DNA of 9,917 nucleotides, taken from SIG510 sp045540975 (GTDB lineage: Bacteria; Bacillota; Clostridia; Oscillospirales; JAAYXM01). A program made the position numbers and the translations under genes. Shown here one piece after another: positions 1 through 6,709 of the stretch (its first letter is position 1; each line of letters starts with the position of its first letter). The stretch is from assembly GCA_045540975.1 (NCBI GenBank), contig JAZQIE010000116.1:1-9917 (forward strand). Direction: 5' to 3'. Below the pieces are notes generated by a model. That model searched no databases. It was not told the DNA's origin and saw only the letters and a list, made by a program, of their open reading frames with translations.

Positions 1-371
1 AATGCAACGGGGAGGCGAGGCTTTTGCAGACGTGCCACCCCGATGAAGAATCGCGAAAGTCCCACGCGAAGGGGGGACACCACCAACCAATACAGCAAAA
101 GCATCACGCCGCAGCGCAGCAGGAATTTCTTGGTAATCGGCTCGGGAAAGAGCTCCTGAAAGAGCAGCTGCAGTGTTTCGGGCGGATTCTTGACGAGTTC
201 CGGGTCAATATACGGGGCAACCATCCCGAGTGTAAACGAAATTGCAAGCGAAAAGAGGACCGCAAGAAAAATCGAGCGCATCCAATTTCCGGGAAGCGCG
301 CGCTTTGCATGGAACTTCATGCGAATACGCCGCATGGACATTGCGGAAAAGGAGTTGTGGTCATTCGGCAT
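1..371 (-). CDS. DUF975-like integral membrane protein (N-terminal part)
   Basis: The ORF is open from ATG at 371 to the window edge (123 codons, no stop), so the gene is cut. It is chosen because an AAGGAGG site (380-386) lies 8 nt before the ATG and a promoter lies just upstream. The N-terminus is basic and Met-rich. Hydrophobic segments lie at about residues 33-52 and 86-102. A motif reading SPLRVGLSRFF (99-109) follows the second segment. The 'GNW' near residue 28 and 'PLRVGLSRFF' are features I associate with the DUF975 family of uncharacterised Bacillota membrane proteins; this is family recall, not a search. The function is unknown. The gene stands alone behind pckG's terminator, so it is probably its own unit. 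Confidence 0.6.
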   Translation of the reverse strand, partial: MPNDHNSFSAMSMRRIRMKFHAKRALPGNWMRSIFLAVLFSLAISFTLGMVAPYIDPELVKNPPETLQLLFQELFPEPITKKFLLRCGVMLLLYWLVVSPLRVGLSRFFIGVARLQKPRLPVA

Positions 372-405
372 AAATCTTGCCTCCTTAATCTGGAAAACTG
401 ATATT

Positions 406-434
406 AGTATACCAAAAATTTTCCGTGATGTAAA
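406..434 (-). promoter_or_regulatory. Promoter of the DUF975-like gene
   Basis: Read on the minus strand, TTTACA (429-434) is followed by a 17-nt spacer and TATACT (406-411). This is close to the sigma-A consensus. It lies between the pckG terminator and the ATG at 371 and implies a short leader of roughly 28 nt. Confidence 0.7.
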
Positions 435-441
435 TATAAGA

Positions 442-471
442 AAAACACCGTGGCGTGCGCCACGGTGTTTT
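442..471 (-). terminator. Intrinsic terminator of pckG
   Basis: A perfect 13-bp inverted repeat (442-454 with 459-471) with a 4-nt loop starts 10 bases after the pckG stop. Read on the minus strand, the stem ends in TTTT and continues TCTTATATTT. The stem is symmetrical and also has four T's at its plus-strand end, but no gene needs termination in that direction. Confidence 0.85.
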
Positions 472-481
472 GAATTTCGGA

Positions 482-2251
482 TTACTTGGAGAGGCGATCC
501 TTCAAAGCGTTCAGCTGCTTGGTCATTTCTGCCGGCATTCTGTCGCCGAAGTCTGCATAGAACTCTTCCAGACCCTTGACGTCTTCCATCCAGAGCGCCG
601 GATCGACGGTCAGGATGCTCTTGAGAGTCTCGATGTCGAAGTCCTTGATGCCCTCGAGGTTGATGTCTTCGGCATTCGGGACATAACCGATTGCGGTTTC
701 CTGAGCGCCAACCTTGCCTTCGCAGCGGTTGATGATCCACTCGAGAACGCGCATGTTGTCGCCGAAGCCCGGCCATACGAAGTTGCCTTCGTCGTCCTGA
801 CGGAACCAGTTGGTGTGGAAGATTTTCGGCTGCTTGCCGATCTTGCCGCCCATTTCGACCCAATGTCCGAAATAGTCAGCCATGTTGTAACCGCAGAACG
901 GCTTCATAGCCATCGGGTCGCGGCGGACAACGCCGACTGCACCGGTAGCTGCTGCGGTGGTTTCACTTGCCATAGCGGAGCCAACGAAGACACCGTGGTT
1001 CCAATCGAAGGATTGATAAACCAGCGGAGCGGTCTTTGCACGGCGGCCGCCGAAGATGATAGCGGAAATCGGAACGCCCTGATCAGCTTCGAACTGATCG
1101 GAAATGCACGGGCACTGTGCTGCCGGAGCGGTGAAGCGGCTGTTCGGATGAGCACCCTTCTCGCCCTTGGAAGCATCCCACGGCTCGCCCTTCCAGTTGA
1201 GCGCATCTGCCGGCGGGTTCTTGTCCAGGCCTTCCCACCACACGGTGTTGTCAGCGAGGTTGTGGACCACGTTGGTGAAGATGGTGTTCTTCTGGCAGGT
1301 GAGGAGAGCGTTCGGGTTGGACTTCATGTTGGTACCCGGAGCAACACCGAAGAAGCCTGCTTCCGGATTGACTGCCCACAGACGGCCGTCGGAACCGATG
1401 CGGAGCCAAGCAATGTCGTCACCGACACATTCGACTTCGTAGCCGTTCTTACGATAGCCTTCCGGCGGAATCAGCATAGCCAGGTTGGTCTTGCCGCAAG
1501 CGGACGGGAATGCAGCGGTGACATAGAACTTCTCACCGTTCGGCTTCTTGATGCCGAGGATGAGCATATGCTCTGCCATCCAGCCTTCCTTCTTTGCCTG
1601 ATAGGAAGCGATACGCAGAGCGAAGCACTTCTTACCGAGCAGAACGTTTCCGCCGTAACCGGAGTTGATGGACCAAATGGTGTTGTCCTGCGGGAACTGG
1701 ACAATGTAACGCTTCTCTTCGTCGAGGTCTGCACGAGCATGGAGACCGTGGACGAAATCCTCGCTGTCGCCCAGAACGTCGAGAACCTTCTGGCCGATGC
1801 GGGTCATGATAGCCATGTTGAGAACAACATAAATCGAGTCAGTCAGCTCGATACCGATCTTAGCAAACGGGGAGGTCGGGACACCCATGCTGAACGGAAG
1901 GACGTACATGGTGCGGCCCTTGTAGGAACCGTCGTACAGCTTGCCGAGCATATCGTATGCTTCAGCCGGATCCATCCAGTTATTGGTCGGACCTGCTTCT
2001 TCCTTGGTCGGGGTGCAGATGAAGGTACGGTGCTCAACACGAGCAACGTCGTTAACTGCAGTTCTGTGGAGATAGCAGCCCGGGAGTTTTTCTTCGTTGA
2101 GTTTGATCATTTCGCCGGTCTTCACTGCTTCAGCGCGCAGTTCGTCCAGCTGTGCTTCGCTACCGTCAATCCAAACCACGTTTTCCGGCTTGGTGAGAGC
2201 GATCATTTCGTCAACCCATGTGTTGACAGCTTTGTTAGTAGTTAAGCTCAT
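482..2251 (-). CDS. pckG: Phosphoenolpyruvate carboxykinase (GTP)
   Basis: This is the cytosolic enzyme converting oxaloacetate + GTP to PEP + GDP + CO2, linking the C4-acid and PEP pools in gluconeogenesis or anaplerosis. It is 589 aa, about the usual length of the GTP-dependent family and unrelated in sequence to the ATP-dependent type. Visible signatures are VARVEH (69-74), YGGN (199-202), the P-loop variant FPSACGKTN (248-256) with the reactive Cys252 and Lys254, the GDD metal/nucleotide motif (277-279) and NPEAGFFGVAPGT (295-307). The start at 2251 has AAAGGAG (2261-2267) 9 nt upstream. Two overlapping sigma-A promoters precede it and a strong terminator follows, so it is probably monocistronic. 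Nothing is missing from the catalytic core that I can see. Confidence 0.97.
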   Translation of the reverse strand: MSLTTNKAVNTWVDEMIALTKPENVVWIDGSEAQLDELRAEAVKTGEMIKLNEEKLPGCYLHRTAVNDVARVEHRTFICTPTKEEAGPTNNWMDPAEAYDMLGKLYDGSYKGRTMYVLPFSMGVPTSPFAKIGIELTDSIYVVLNMAIMTRIGQKVLDVLGDSEDFVHGLHARADLDEEKRYIVQFPQDNTIWSINSGYGGNVLLGKKCFALRIASYQAKKEGWMAEHMLILGIKKPNGEKFYVTAAFPSACGKTNLAMLIPPEGYRKNGYEVECVGDDIAWLRIGSDGRLWAVNPEAGFFGVAPGTNMKSNPNALLTCQKNTIFTNVVHNLADNTVWWEGLDKNPPADALNWKGEPWDASKGEKGAHPNSRFTAPAAQCPCISDQFEADQGVPISAIIFGGRRAKTAPLVYQSFDWNHGVFVGSAMASETTAAATGAVGVVRRDPMAMKPFCGYNMADYFGHWVEMGGKIGKQPKIFHTNWFRQDDEGNFVWPGFGDNMRVLEWIINRCEGKVGAQETAIGYVPNAEDINLEGIKDFDIETLKSILTVDPALWMEDVKGLEEFYADFGDRMPAEMTKQLNALKDRLSK

Positions 2252-2279
2252 TGGTGTGAACTCCTTTCCAAATTAGGTC

Positions 2280-2315
2280 ATTATATATTATATTGTAGTT
2301 TGTGCAAGAATGCAA
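2280..2315 (-). promoter_or_regulatory. Two overlapping sigma-A promoters of pckG
   Basis: On the minus strand there are two perfect TATAAT boxes 7 nt apart (2287-2292 and 2280-2285). Each has its own -35-like box: TTGCAT (2310-2315) at 17 nt from the first, and TTGCAC (2302-2307) at 16 nt from the second. Both would give short leaders into the pckG ribosome site. Which one is used cannot be told from sequence. Confidence 0.65.
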
Positions 2316-2343
2316 GCCTTTATTTGCTGATTTGACAGAAAAT

Positions 2344-3594
2344 TCACGATTTTTCTTGCCACGCGCGATAGAATCCGCGTGCGGAGGGTGTTCCGACCAC
2401 CGAAATTGAGGCGCGCGAGAAGTCAAACACACGCTTTGCGAGTGACTTCACATCGTCAAGCGTCACCTTGGAGAGTGCTTCCACCACCTCGTCGGGGGTC
2501 ACAATCCGACCCTCGCGCAAAATTCCGTTTGCGAGTGTGTTCATATGCGCAACCGTGCTTTCCAGCCCCATATAAATATTCGAAATCACCTGATCGCGCA
2601 CCCGTGCCAGTTTCTCCTCCGTGATACTCTCGGAGAGTGCGGAGAGCTCGTCACGAATGCGGAGCAGTGCCGCATGCTCGGTGCTTGGGTGGGTCGCGGT
2701 GTAAATACAAAACGCGCCGATATCGTCATATGTGCCGACAAACGAGGAAATCGCATAGCAAAGCCCTGCCTCCTCGCGCACGGATTGGAAGAGCAGGGAG
2801 GACATTCCGCCGCCCACCAAGGCGTTGAGCAGCCGCATGGCAAACCGCTCGGGCGCGCCGTACGGCAGCGCGGGGAATGCGATGCACAGATGGTTTTGCT
2901 CGATTTCCTTTTTGCACAGGGTGACCGACGGGGTGTAGCTTGCGGTGTCAAACACGGGTGCGGGGGTATTCGGAAGGAAGGAAAACCGCGCCTCGATTTC
3001 GGTGAGGAGCGCTTCGTCAAAACTTCCCGCAACCGATACCACCACCGCGGGGCCGACATAATGGCTGTCGCGGTACTGCCGCAGAGTCTTCCCGGTCATG
3101 GCGCGCAAGGTTTTCTTGGTGCCGAGAATGGGACGTCCGAGCGCACTGCCGCTGTAAATCGCGGCATTCAAGCGGTCTGCCGCAAGGTCCTCGGGCGAGT
3201 CTTGATACATCCCGATTTCCTCAAAGACCACACCGCGCTCAAGCTTCAAATCCGCATCCGAAAGGCGCGCGTGAAACACCATGTCGCACAGTAAATCCAG
3301 CGCCTGCGCCGCATGGGTATCCAAAACACGCGCGTAAAAGCAGGTGCAATCCATCGCGGTGAACGCGTTGATTTGACCGCCGATGGCATCCATTTCCTCT
3401 GCAAGGACACGCGCGCTGCGGCGCTCTGTCCCCTTAAATACCATGTGTTCCAGCAGATGCGAAATGCCGCAAAGTTCCTCAGGCTCGTGCCGTGCGCCCG
3501 ATTTCACCCACACCCCGAGCGCGGTGGTGCGGGCGGCGGGGATATGCTCGTACGCCACGGTCACGCCGTTTGATAATGTTCGAAGTTCCTGCAT
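2344..3594 (-). CDS. mlpA: M16-family zinc peptidase (MlpA/YmxG-like)
   Basis: A 416-aa single-unit M16 (insulinase / processing-peptidase) protein, probably cytosolic since no signal peptide is seen. The inverted zinc motif HLLEH is at 46-50 (His46, Glu49, His50), and the third ligand is most likely Glu126 in VVFEEI, the expected 76 residues further on. The C-terminal half carries a Gly-rich stretch (GGGMSSLLFQSVREEAGLCY) typical of the family's substrate-binding half. In Bacillus subtilis an M16 peptidase (mlpA/ymxG) lies downstream of rpsO-pnpA, and the same order is seen here, which is why I use the symbol. AGGAG at 3601-3605 lies 6 nt before the ATG. No promoter is visible; expression probably depends on read-through of the pnp terminator. 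Its substrate is not known from sequence. Confidence 0.9.
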   Translation of the reverse strand: MQELRTLSNGVTVAYEHIPAARTTALGVWVKSGARHEPEELCGISHLLEHMVFKGTERRSARVLAEEMDAIGGQINAFTAMDCTCFYARVLDTHAAQALDLLCDMVFHARLSDADLKLERGVVFEEIGMYQDSPEDLAADRLNAAIYSGSALGRPILGTKKTLRAMTGKTLRQYRDSHYVGPAVVVSVAGSFDEALLTEIEARFSFLPNTPAPVFDTASYTPSVTLCKKEIEQNHLCIAFPALPYGAPERFAMRLLNALVGGGMSSLLFQSVREEAGLCYAISSFVGTYDDIGAFCIYTATHPSTEHAALLRIRDELSALSESITEEKLARVRDQVISNIYMGLESTVAHMNTLANGILREGRIVTPDEVVEALSKVTLDDVKSLAKRVFDFSRASISVVGTPSARGFYRAWQEKS

Positions 3595-3609
3595 ATTCTT
3601 CTCCTGTGT

Positions 3610-3642
3610 AAAAACATCGGGCAGTTTTCACTGCCCGATGTT
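3610..3642 (-). terminator. Intrinsic terminator-like hairpin between pnp and mlpA
   Basis: A perfect 12-bp inverted repeat (3613-3624 with 3631-3642, 6-nt loop) starts 6 nt after the pnp stop and ends in a five-T run on the minus strand. The mlpA ribosome site follows only 4 nt later. Confidence 0.8.
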
Positions 3643-3648
3643 GGAAAA

Positions 3649-5772
3649 TCAGTCTTTCTGTTCCTGCTTTGCAAGTTCGTTGTAAGCATCCTTGCGGGAC
3701 AGGTTGATTCTGCCCTTATCGTCAATCTCGACAACCTTGACCCAAGTCATGTCGCCAACATTGAGGACATCCTCGACCTTTTCAACGCGCTTGTTCTCGA
3801 GCTTGGAGATGTGGACCAAGCCGTCCTTACCCGGAGCGATTTCGACAAATGCGCCGAACTGCATCAGGCGGACAACCTTGCCGTAGTACATGGAGCCGAC
3901 TTCCGGATCCAGAACAATTGCTTCGATGGTCTTCTTTGCCTTTTCGCAAGCCTCCTGCTCAATGCCGGAGATGTAGACGCTGCCATCGTCTTCAATGTCA
4001 ATCTTCGCGCCGGTGTCAGCAACGATCTTCTGAATCACGCTGCCGCCCTTACCGATAACGTCGCGAATCTTTTCCGGATCGATGGTCATGTGAATCATCT
4101 TCGGAGCATACTTGGAAAGTTCTGCTCTCGGCTGGTTGATGCACGGGAGCATGATTTCGTCGAGAATCTTGTAACGTGCATCACGGCAGGTGGTGAGTGC
4201 GCTGCGGATGATTTCCGGAGTCAGACCGTCAATCTTCAGGTCCATCTGAATCGCGGTGATACCTGCCTTGGTACCGCCAACCTTAACGTCCATATCACCG
4301 TAGAAGTCTTCCACGCCCTGAGTGTCAACAAAGGTGAGCCACTCGTCGTCACGGGTGGCCAGACCGCAGGAGATACCTGCACCCGGTGCCTTAATCGGAA
4401 CACCCGCATCCATCAGCGCCAAGGTAGAGCCACAGATGGAGCCCTGAGAGGTGGAGCCGTTGGAGGAGAGAACTTCGGAGACCAGACGGATGCAGTACGG
4501 GAACTCATCCTCGCTCGGAATGACCGGGACAAGTGCGCGCTCAGCGAGTGCGCCGTGACCGATTTCGCGGCGGCCCGGGCTGCGGCTCGGACGTGCTTCA
4601 CCGACCGAGTAGGACGGGAAGTTGTAGTGGTTCATATAGCGCTTGAATTCCTGCTCGTAGATGTTGTCGTGCTTCTGCTGATCTGCGATGGTACCCAGAG
4701 TTGCAACGGTGAGGACCTGAGTCTGACCGCGGGTGAACATACCCGAACCGTGGGTGCGCGGCAGGATGCCGACTTCCGCAGCCAGCGGACGGATTTCGTC
4801 GAGCGCACGGCCGTCAACACGCTTGCCCTGAAGGAGCCAATCGCGGACAACCAGCTTCTGAATCTTGTAAAGGACTTCGCCGAGGTTTGCTTCGATTTCC
4901 GGGAACTGCTCGGAGAACTTCTCAATCAGTTCGTTGGAGAGCTCTAAGAGACGAGCGTCACGGACGAGCTTGTCATCGGTGTCCATGCAGTAGCGGACCT
5001 TGTCAATCGCGTCTGCCTTGACCGCTTCAAAGAGATCTGTGTCAAACGGATTCTTTGCGTAGTCGAATTTTGCAAGGCCGATTTCAGCCTTGATGTTGGA
5101 AATAAAGACAACCAACTTCTTGATTTCCTCATGTGCGAGCATGATTGCATCGAACATGGTGTCTTCCGGGATTTCGTTTGCACCCGCTTCGATCATGACA
5201 ACCTTCTGCGCGGTGCCCGCAACGGTGAGAGCAAGGGTGCTCTTTTCACGCTGAGCCGAGGTCGGGTTGACCACAAACTCACCGTCCACCATGCCGACGT
5301 TCACGCCTGCAATCGGGCCTGCCCACGGAATGTCGGAAATGGAGAGCGCAATGGAAGTACCCAGCATTGCAACGATTTCCGGAGCGCAGTCATTGTCAAC
5401 CGAGAGGACGGTTGCGGCAATCGCAACGTCGTTTCTCATGTCGCTCGGGAAGAGCGGACGAATCGGACGGTCGATGAGACGGGAGGACAGAATTGCGCGC
5501 TCGCCCGGACGACCCTCGCGGCGCATAAAGCTGCCCGGGATACGGCCGACCGAGTAAAGGCGTTCTTCAAAATCAACCGAGAGCGGGAAAAAGTCGATTC
5601 CTGCGCGCGGCTTTTCGGAAGCGGTCGCGGTGACGAGAACAACGGTGTCACCGTAGCTGACCAGGCAGGAGCCGTTTGCAAGGCCTGCCATTTTGCCGGT
5701 CTCAACCACGAGAGCACGGCCCGCAAGCTGAGTTTCATACTTGCGATACTTGGTGAATTGCATTTCTTTCAT
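3649..5772 (-). CDS. pnp: Polynucleotide phosphorylase (polyribonucleotide nucleotidyltransferase)
   Basis: A 3'-5' phosphorolytic exoribonuclease that degrades mRNA to NDPs and acts as a trimer in the cytosol. At 707 aa it is full length. Domain order: first RNase PH domain (about 12-145), helical linker, second RNase PH domain (about 312-545), KH (about 560-618) and S1 (about 627-695). The catalytic set corresponding to E. coli D486/D492/K494 is present as Asp489, Asp495 and Lys497 (EDFYGDMDVK). The KH loop reads GKGG (574-577). The ATG at 5772 is preceded by AAGGAG with an 8-nt gap; an internal ATG at codon 4 is less well placed. No clear promoter lies between it and rpsO, so transcription probably comes from the rpsO promoter. 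A long leader hairpin (5802-5894) suggests post-transcriptional control. Confidence 0.97.
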   Translation of the reverse strand: MKEMQFTKYRKYETQLAGRALVVETGKMAGLANGSCLVSYGDTVVLVTATASEKPRAGIDFFPLSVDFEERLYSVGRIPGSFMRREGRPGERAILSSRLIDRPIRPLFPSDMRNDVAIAATVLSVDNDCAPEIVAMLGTSIALSISDIPWAGPIAGVNVGMVDGEFVVNPTSAQREKSTLALTVAGTAQKVVMIEAGANEIPEDTMFDAIMLAHEEIKKLVVFISNIKAEIGLAKFDYAKNPFDTDLFEAVKADAIDKVRYCMDTDDKLVRDARLLELSNELIEKFSEQFPEIEANLGEVLYKIQKLVVRDWLLQGKRVDGRALDEIRPLAAEVGILPRTHGSGMFTRGQTQVLTVATLGTIADQQKHDNIYEQEFKRYMNHYNFPSYSVGEARPSRSPGRREIGHGALAERALVPVIPSEDEFPYCIRLVSEVLSSNGSTSQGSICGSTLALMDAGVPIKAPGAGISCGLATRDDEWLTFVDTQGVEDFYGDMDVKVGGTKAGITAIQMDLKIDGLTPEIIRSALTTCRDARYKILDEIMLPCINQPRAELSKYAPKMIHMTIDPEKIRDVIGKGGSVIQKIVADTGAKIDIEDDGSVYISGIEQEACEKAKKTIEAIVLDPEVGSMYYGKVVRLMQFGAFVEIAPGKDGLVHISKLENKRVEKVEDVLNVGDMTWVKVVEIDDKGRINLSRKDAYNELAKQEQKD

Positions 5773-5801
5773 GTGTCTTTCTCCTTTTTGATATATTTCT
5801 T

Positions 5802-5894
5802 GAGAAAGACCGCGGTGGGTTTAGCATTTGAACATACAGCCGACCTTTTCGGCAGCACATTCAACTGCTAAACGGTACCACGTGCGGCTTTCTC
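5802..5894 (-). promoter_or_regulatory. Long imperfect stem-loop in the pnp leader
   Basis: On the pnp transcript a 93-nt segment folds on itself through nested helices: 5888-5894 with 5802-5808 (7 bp), 5884-5887 with 5810-5813 (4 bp), 5878-5881 with 5815-5818 (4 bp), 5866-5873 with 5819-5826 (8 bp, perfect), 5860-5864 with 5828-5832 (5 bp) and 5849-5853 with 5839-5843 (5 bp, 5-nt loop). They are separated by small bulges. It starts just after the rpsO terminator and ends 29 nt before the pnp ATG. E. coli pnp has an RNase III-cleaved leader hairpin used for autoregulation; a similar role here is inference. Confidence 0.6.
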
Positions 5895-5905
5895 GTGAAG
5901 ACAAC

Positions 5906-5946
5906 AAAAGGGTAAGAAGCGCGGAAAGGACTCCTGCTTCTTACCC
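5906..5946 (-). terminator. Intrinsic terminator of rpsO
   Basis: An 11-bp perfect stem (5910-5920 with 5936-5946) encloses a 15-nt loop and is followed on the minus strand by TTTTGTTGTC. It lies 10 nt after the rpsO stop. Since pnp shows no promoter of its own, termination here is presumably partial. Confidence 0.75.
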
Positions 5947-5956
5947 GTTTCGCTTC

Positions 5957-6223
5957 TTACTTTCTCAGGCCGAGCTTTGCAACGATTGCACGGTAGCGCT
6001 CAATATCCTTCTTCTGGAGGTAGTTGAGCAGGCTGCGGCGGTTACCGACCATCTTCAAGAGGCCACGACGGGAGTGGTTGTCCTTCTTGTGGACCTTGAG
6101 GTGCTCGGTGAGCTGAGCGATGCGCTCGGTCAGGATTGCGATCTGCACTTCGGGAGAACCGGTGTCGGTCTCATGCAGGCGGTTGTTTGCGATTACTGCG
6201 GTCTTTTGTTCCTTCTGGATCAT
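5957..6223 (-). CDS. rpsO: 30S ribosomal protein S15
   Basis: An 88-aa primary 16S-binding protein that nucleates the platform of the small subunit. The whole sequence matches S15: the HETDTGSPEVQIAILTERI helix (17-35), the central HKKDNHSRRGLLKMVGNRR RNA-binding segment (45-63) and the LGLRK ending. The start is the ATG at 6223, with AAAGGTGA just upstream, which gives the normal S15 length. The reading frame stays open much further upstream, but that part carries no S15 or other recognisable sequence and is excluded. It leads the rpsO-pnp-mlpA gene order with its own promoter and a ~130-nt structured leader, a place where S15 autoregulates in several bacteria. Confidence 0.98.
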   Translation of the reverse strand: MIQKEQKTAVIANNRLHETDTGSPEVQIAILTERIAQLTEHLKVHKKDNHSRRGLLKMVGNRRSLLNYLQKKDIERYRAIVAKLGLRK

Positions 6224-6356
6224 GGTACATTCACCTTTCAAAATAAATTTCCCAAAAGCAGAGTATGGGGCGGGTGAAACCCTCGGATACAACCGAGCAA
6301 ATGTCCCCAAACTGTGACAATGGGTTTGTTCGTGAATAGCATTCGCTATCACACGC
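6224..6356 (-). promoter_or_regulatory. Structured 5' leader of rpsO (candidate S15 autoregulatory RNA)
   Basis: The transcript predicted from the promoter at 6363-6391 has about 133 nt before the ATG. Near its 5' end a strong hairpin pairs 6345-6352 with 6332-6340 (one bulged base, GAAT loop). Further on, 6324-6328 can pair with 6308-6312 and 6293-6297 with 6282-6286. S15 represses its own mRNA through leader structures in E. coli, Geobacillus and others; I did not find a clear copy of the 16S-like binding site, so the role is inferred from position. Confidence 0.4.
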
Positions 6357-6362
6357 TCTGCT

Positions 6363-6391
6363 ATTCTAACACGTTTTTTATAAAAAGTAAA
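6363..6391 (-). promoter_or_regulatory. Promoter of rpsO (extended -10)
   Basis: On the minus strand TTTACT (6386-6391), a 17-nt spacer and TAGAAT (6363-6368) are preceded by TG one base before the -10 box, i.e. an extended -10. The predicted transcription start is near 6356. The region is shared with the divergent ferredoxin gene, for which I see no convincing promoter. Confidence 0.7.
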
Positions 6392-6452
6392 GGGGTTTTT
6401 TACATAAAATCCGACTTTTTCGGAAATATTGGAGGGGAAAGGGGGTGACGGC

Positions 6453-6635
6453 GTGAAAGCAACCGTTGAGAAGGACGGATGTATCGCGTGCGGCTTGTGT
6501 GTGAGTATGTGCCCGGATGTCTTTTCGTTTGATGATGACGGCAAGGCGCAGGGCGGCGAAATCCCGCCCGAGACTGTCGCGTGTGCAAAAGATGCGCGCG
6601 ATGCGTGTCCCGTCAGCGTCATCGACATCAAGTAG
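6453..6635 (+). CDS. Single-cluster [4Fe-4S] ferredoxin
   Basis: A 60-aa soluble electron carrier. Cysteines lie at 10, 13, 16 and 20 (CIACGLCVSMCP), then 44 and 52 (ACPVS). This spacing matches the Thermotoga/Desulfovibrio-type single-cluster ferredoxins: Cys10, 13, 16 and 52 would bind the cluster, while Cys20 and Cys44 correspond to the pair that can form a disulfide. The C-terminal half is acidic, as usual. The start is taken as GTG at 6453 because GGGGGTGA lies just before it and this gives the family's usual MKATVEKD beginning; an in-frame TTG at 6429 would add eight Gly/Lys-rich residues with no match to the family. It is transcribed away from rpsO. The redox partner is not indicated by its neighbours. 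Confidence 0.93.
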   Translation: MKATVEKDGCIACGLCVSMCPDVFSFDDDGKAQGGEIPPETVACAKDARDACPVSVIDIK

Positions 6636-6658
6636 GGACAAGAGCGGCCGTCTATCCG

Positions 6659-6708
6659 AAAAACACCTGCCATATACTGAAACCATCTCGAAAAAAGGCG
6701 GTGTTTTT
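6659..6708 (+). terminator. Terminator-like hairpin after the ferredoxin gene, overlapping the pdaA ribosome site
   Basis: The arms 6659-6671 and 6697-6708 pair over 12 bp with one bulged T and a 25-nt loop. The right arm ends in five T's. The right arm also contains GGCGGTG, the only plausible ribosome site for the pdaA TTG at 6710. It could end ferredoxin transcripts and, in any read-through RNA, hide the pdaA ribosome site. Confidence 0.5.
6673..6678 (+). promoter_or_regulatory. Possible -10 box for pdaA
   Basis: TATACT lies 31 nt before the TTG start of pdaA, inside the hairpin loop. TATACTG also resembles the forespore sigma-G -10 (CATACTA) at 5 of 7 positions, which would suit pdaA, but no good -35 of either kind is found 16-18 nt upstream. 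A transcript from here would lack the left hairpin arm and leave the ribosome site free. Confidence 0.25.
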
Positions 6709-6709
6709 C

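Noticed and set aside
455..2245. A 596-codon open frame on the plus strand opposite pckG
   Set aside because: It mirrors pckG almost exactly and its translation shows no domain or ribosome site; biased codon use in a conserved gene leaves the antisense frame open.
3811..4947. A 378-codon plus-strand frame opposite pnp
   Set aside because: Same antisense artefact; no recognisable protein features and fully inside a certain gene.
5801..5905. A separate promoter for pnp between rpsO and pnp
   Set aside because: TTGAAT and TATATC occur but at wrong spacing from any partner box; no credible pair was found.
6257..6362. A 7-bp complementarity (AGCAGAG with CTCTGCT) that seemed to close the whole rpsO leader
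   Set aside because: The 5' copy (6356-6362) lies between the -10 box and the predicted start, so all but its last base would not be in the RNA.
6369..6452. A plus-strand promoter for the ferredoxin gene
   Set aside because: Several AT-rich -10-like strings exist, but none has a reasonable -35 at 16-18 nt, so none is called.
6581..6709. N-terminal extension of PdaA from GTG at 6581
   Set aside because: It overlaps the ferredoxin gene and the hairpin, and would put about 40 unrelated residues before the signal segment.
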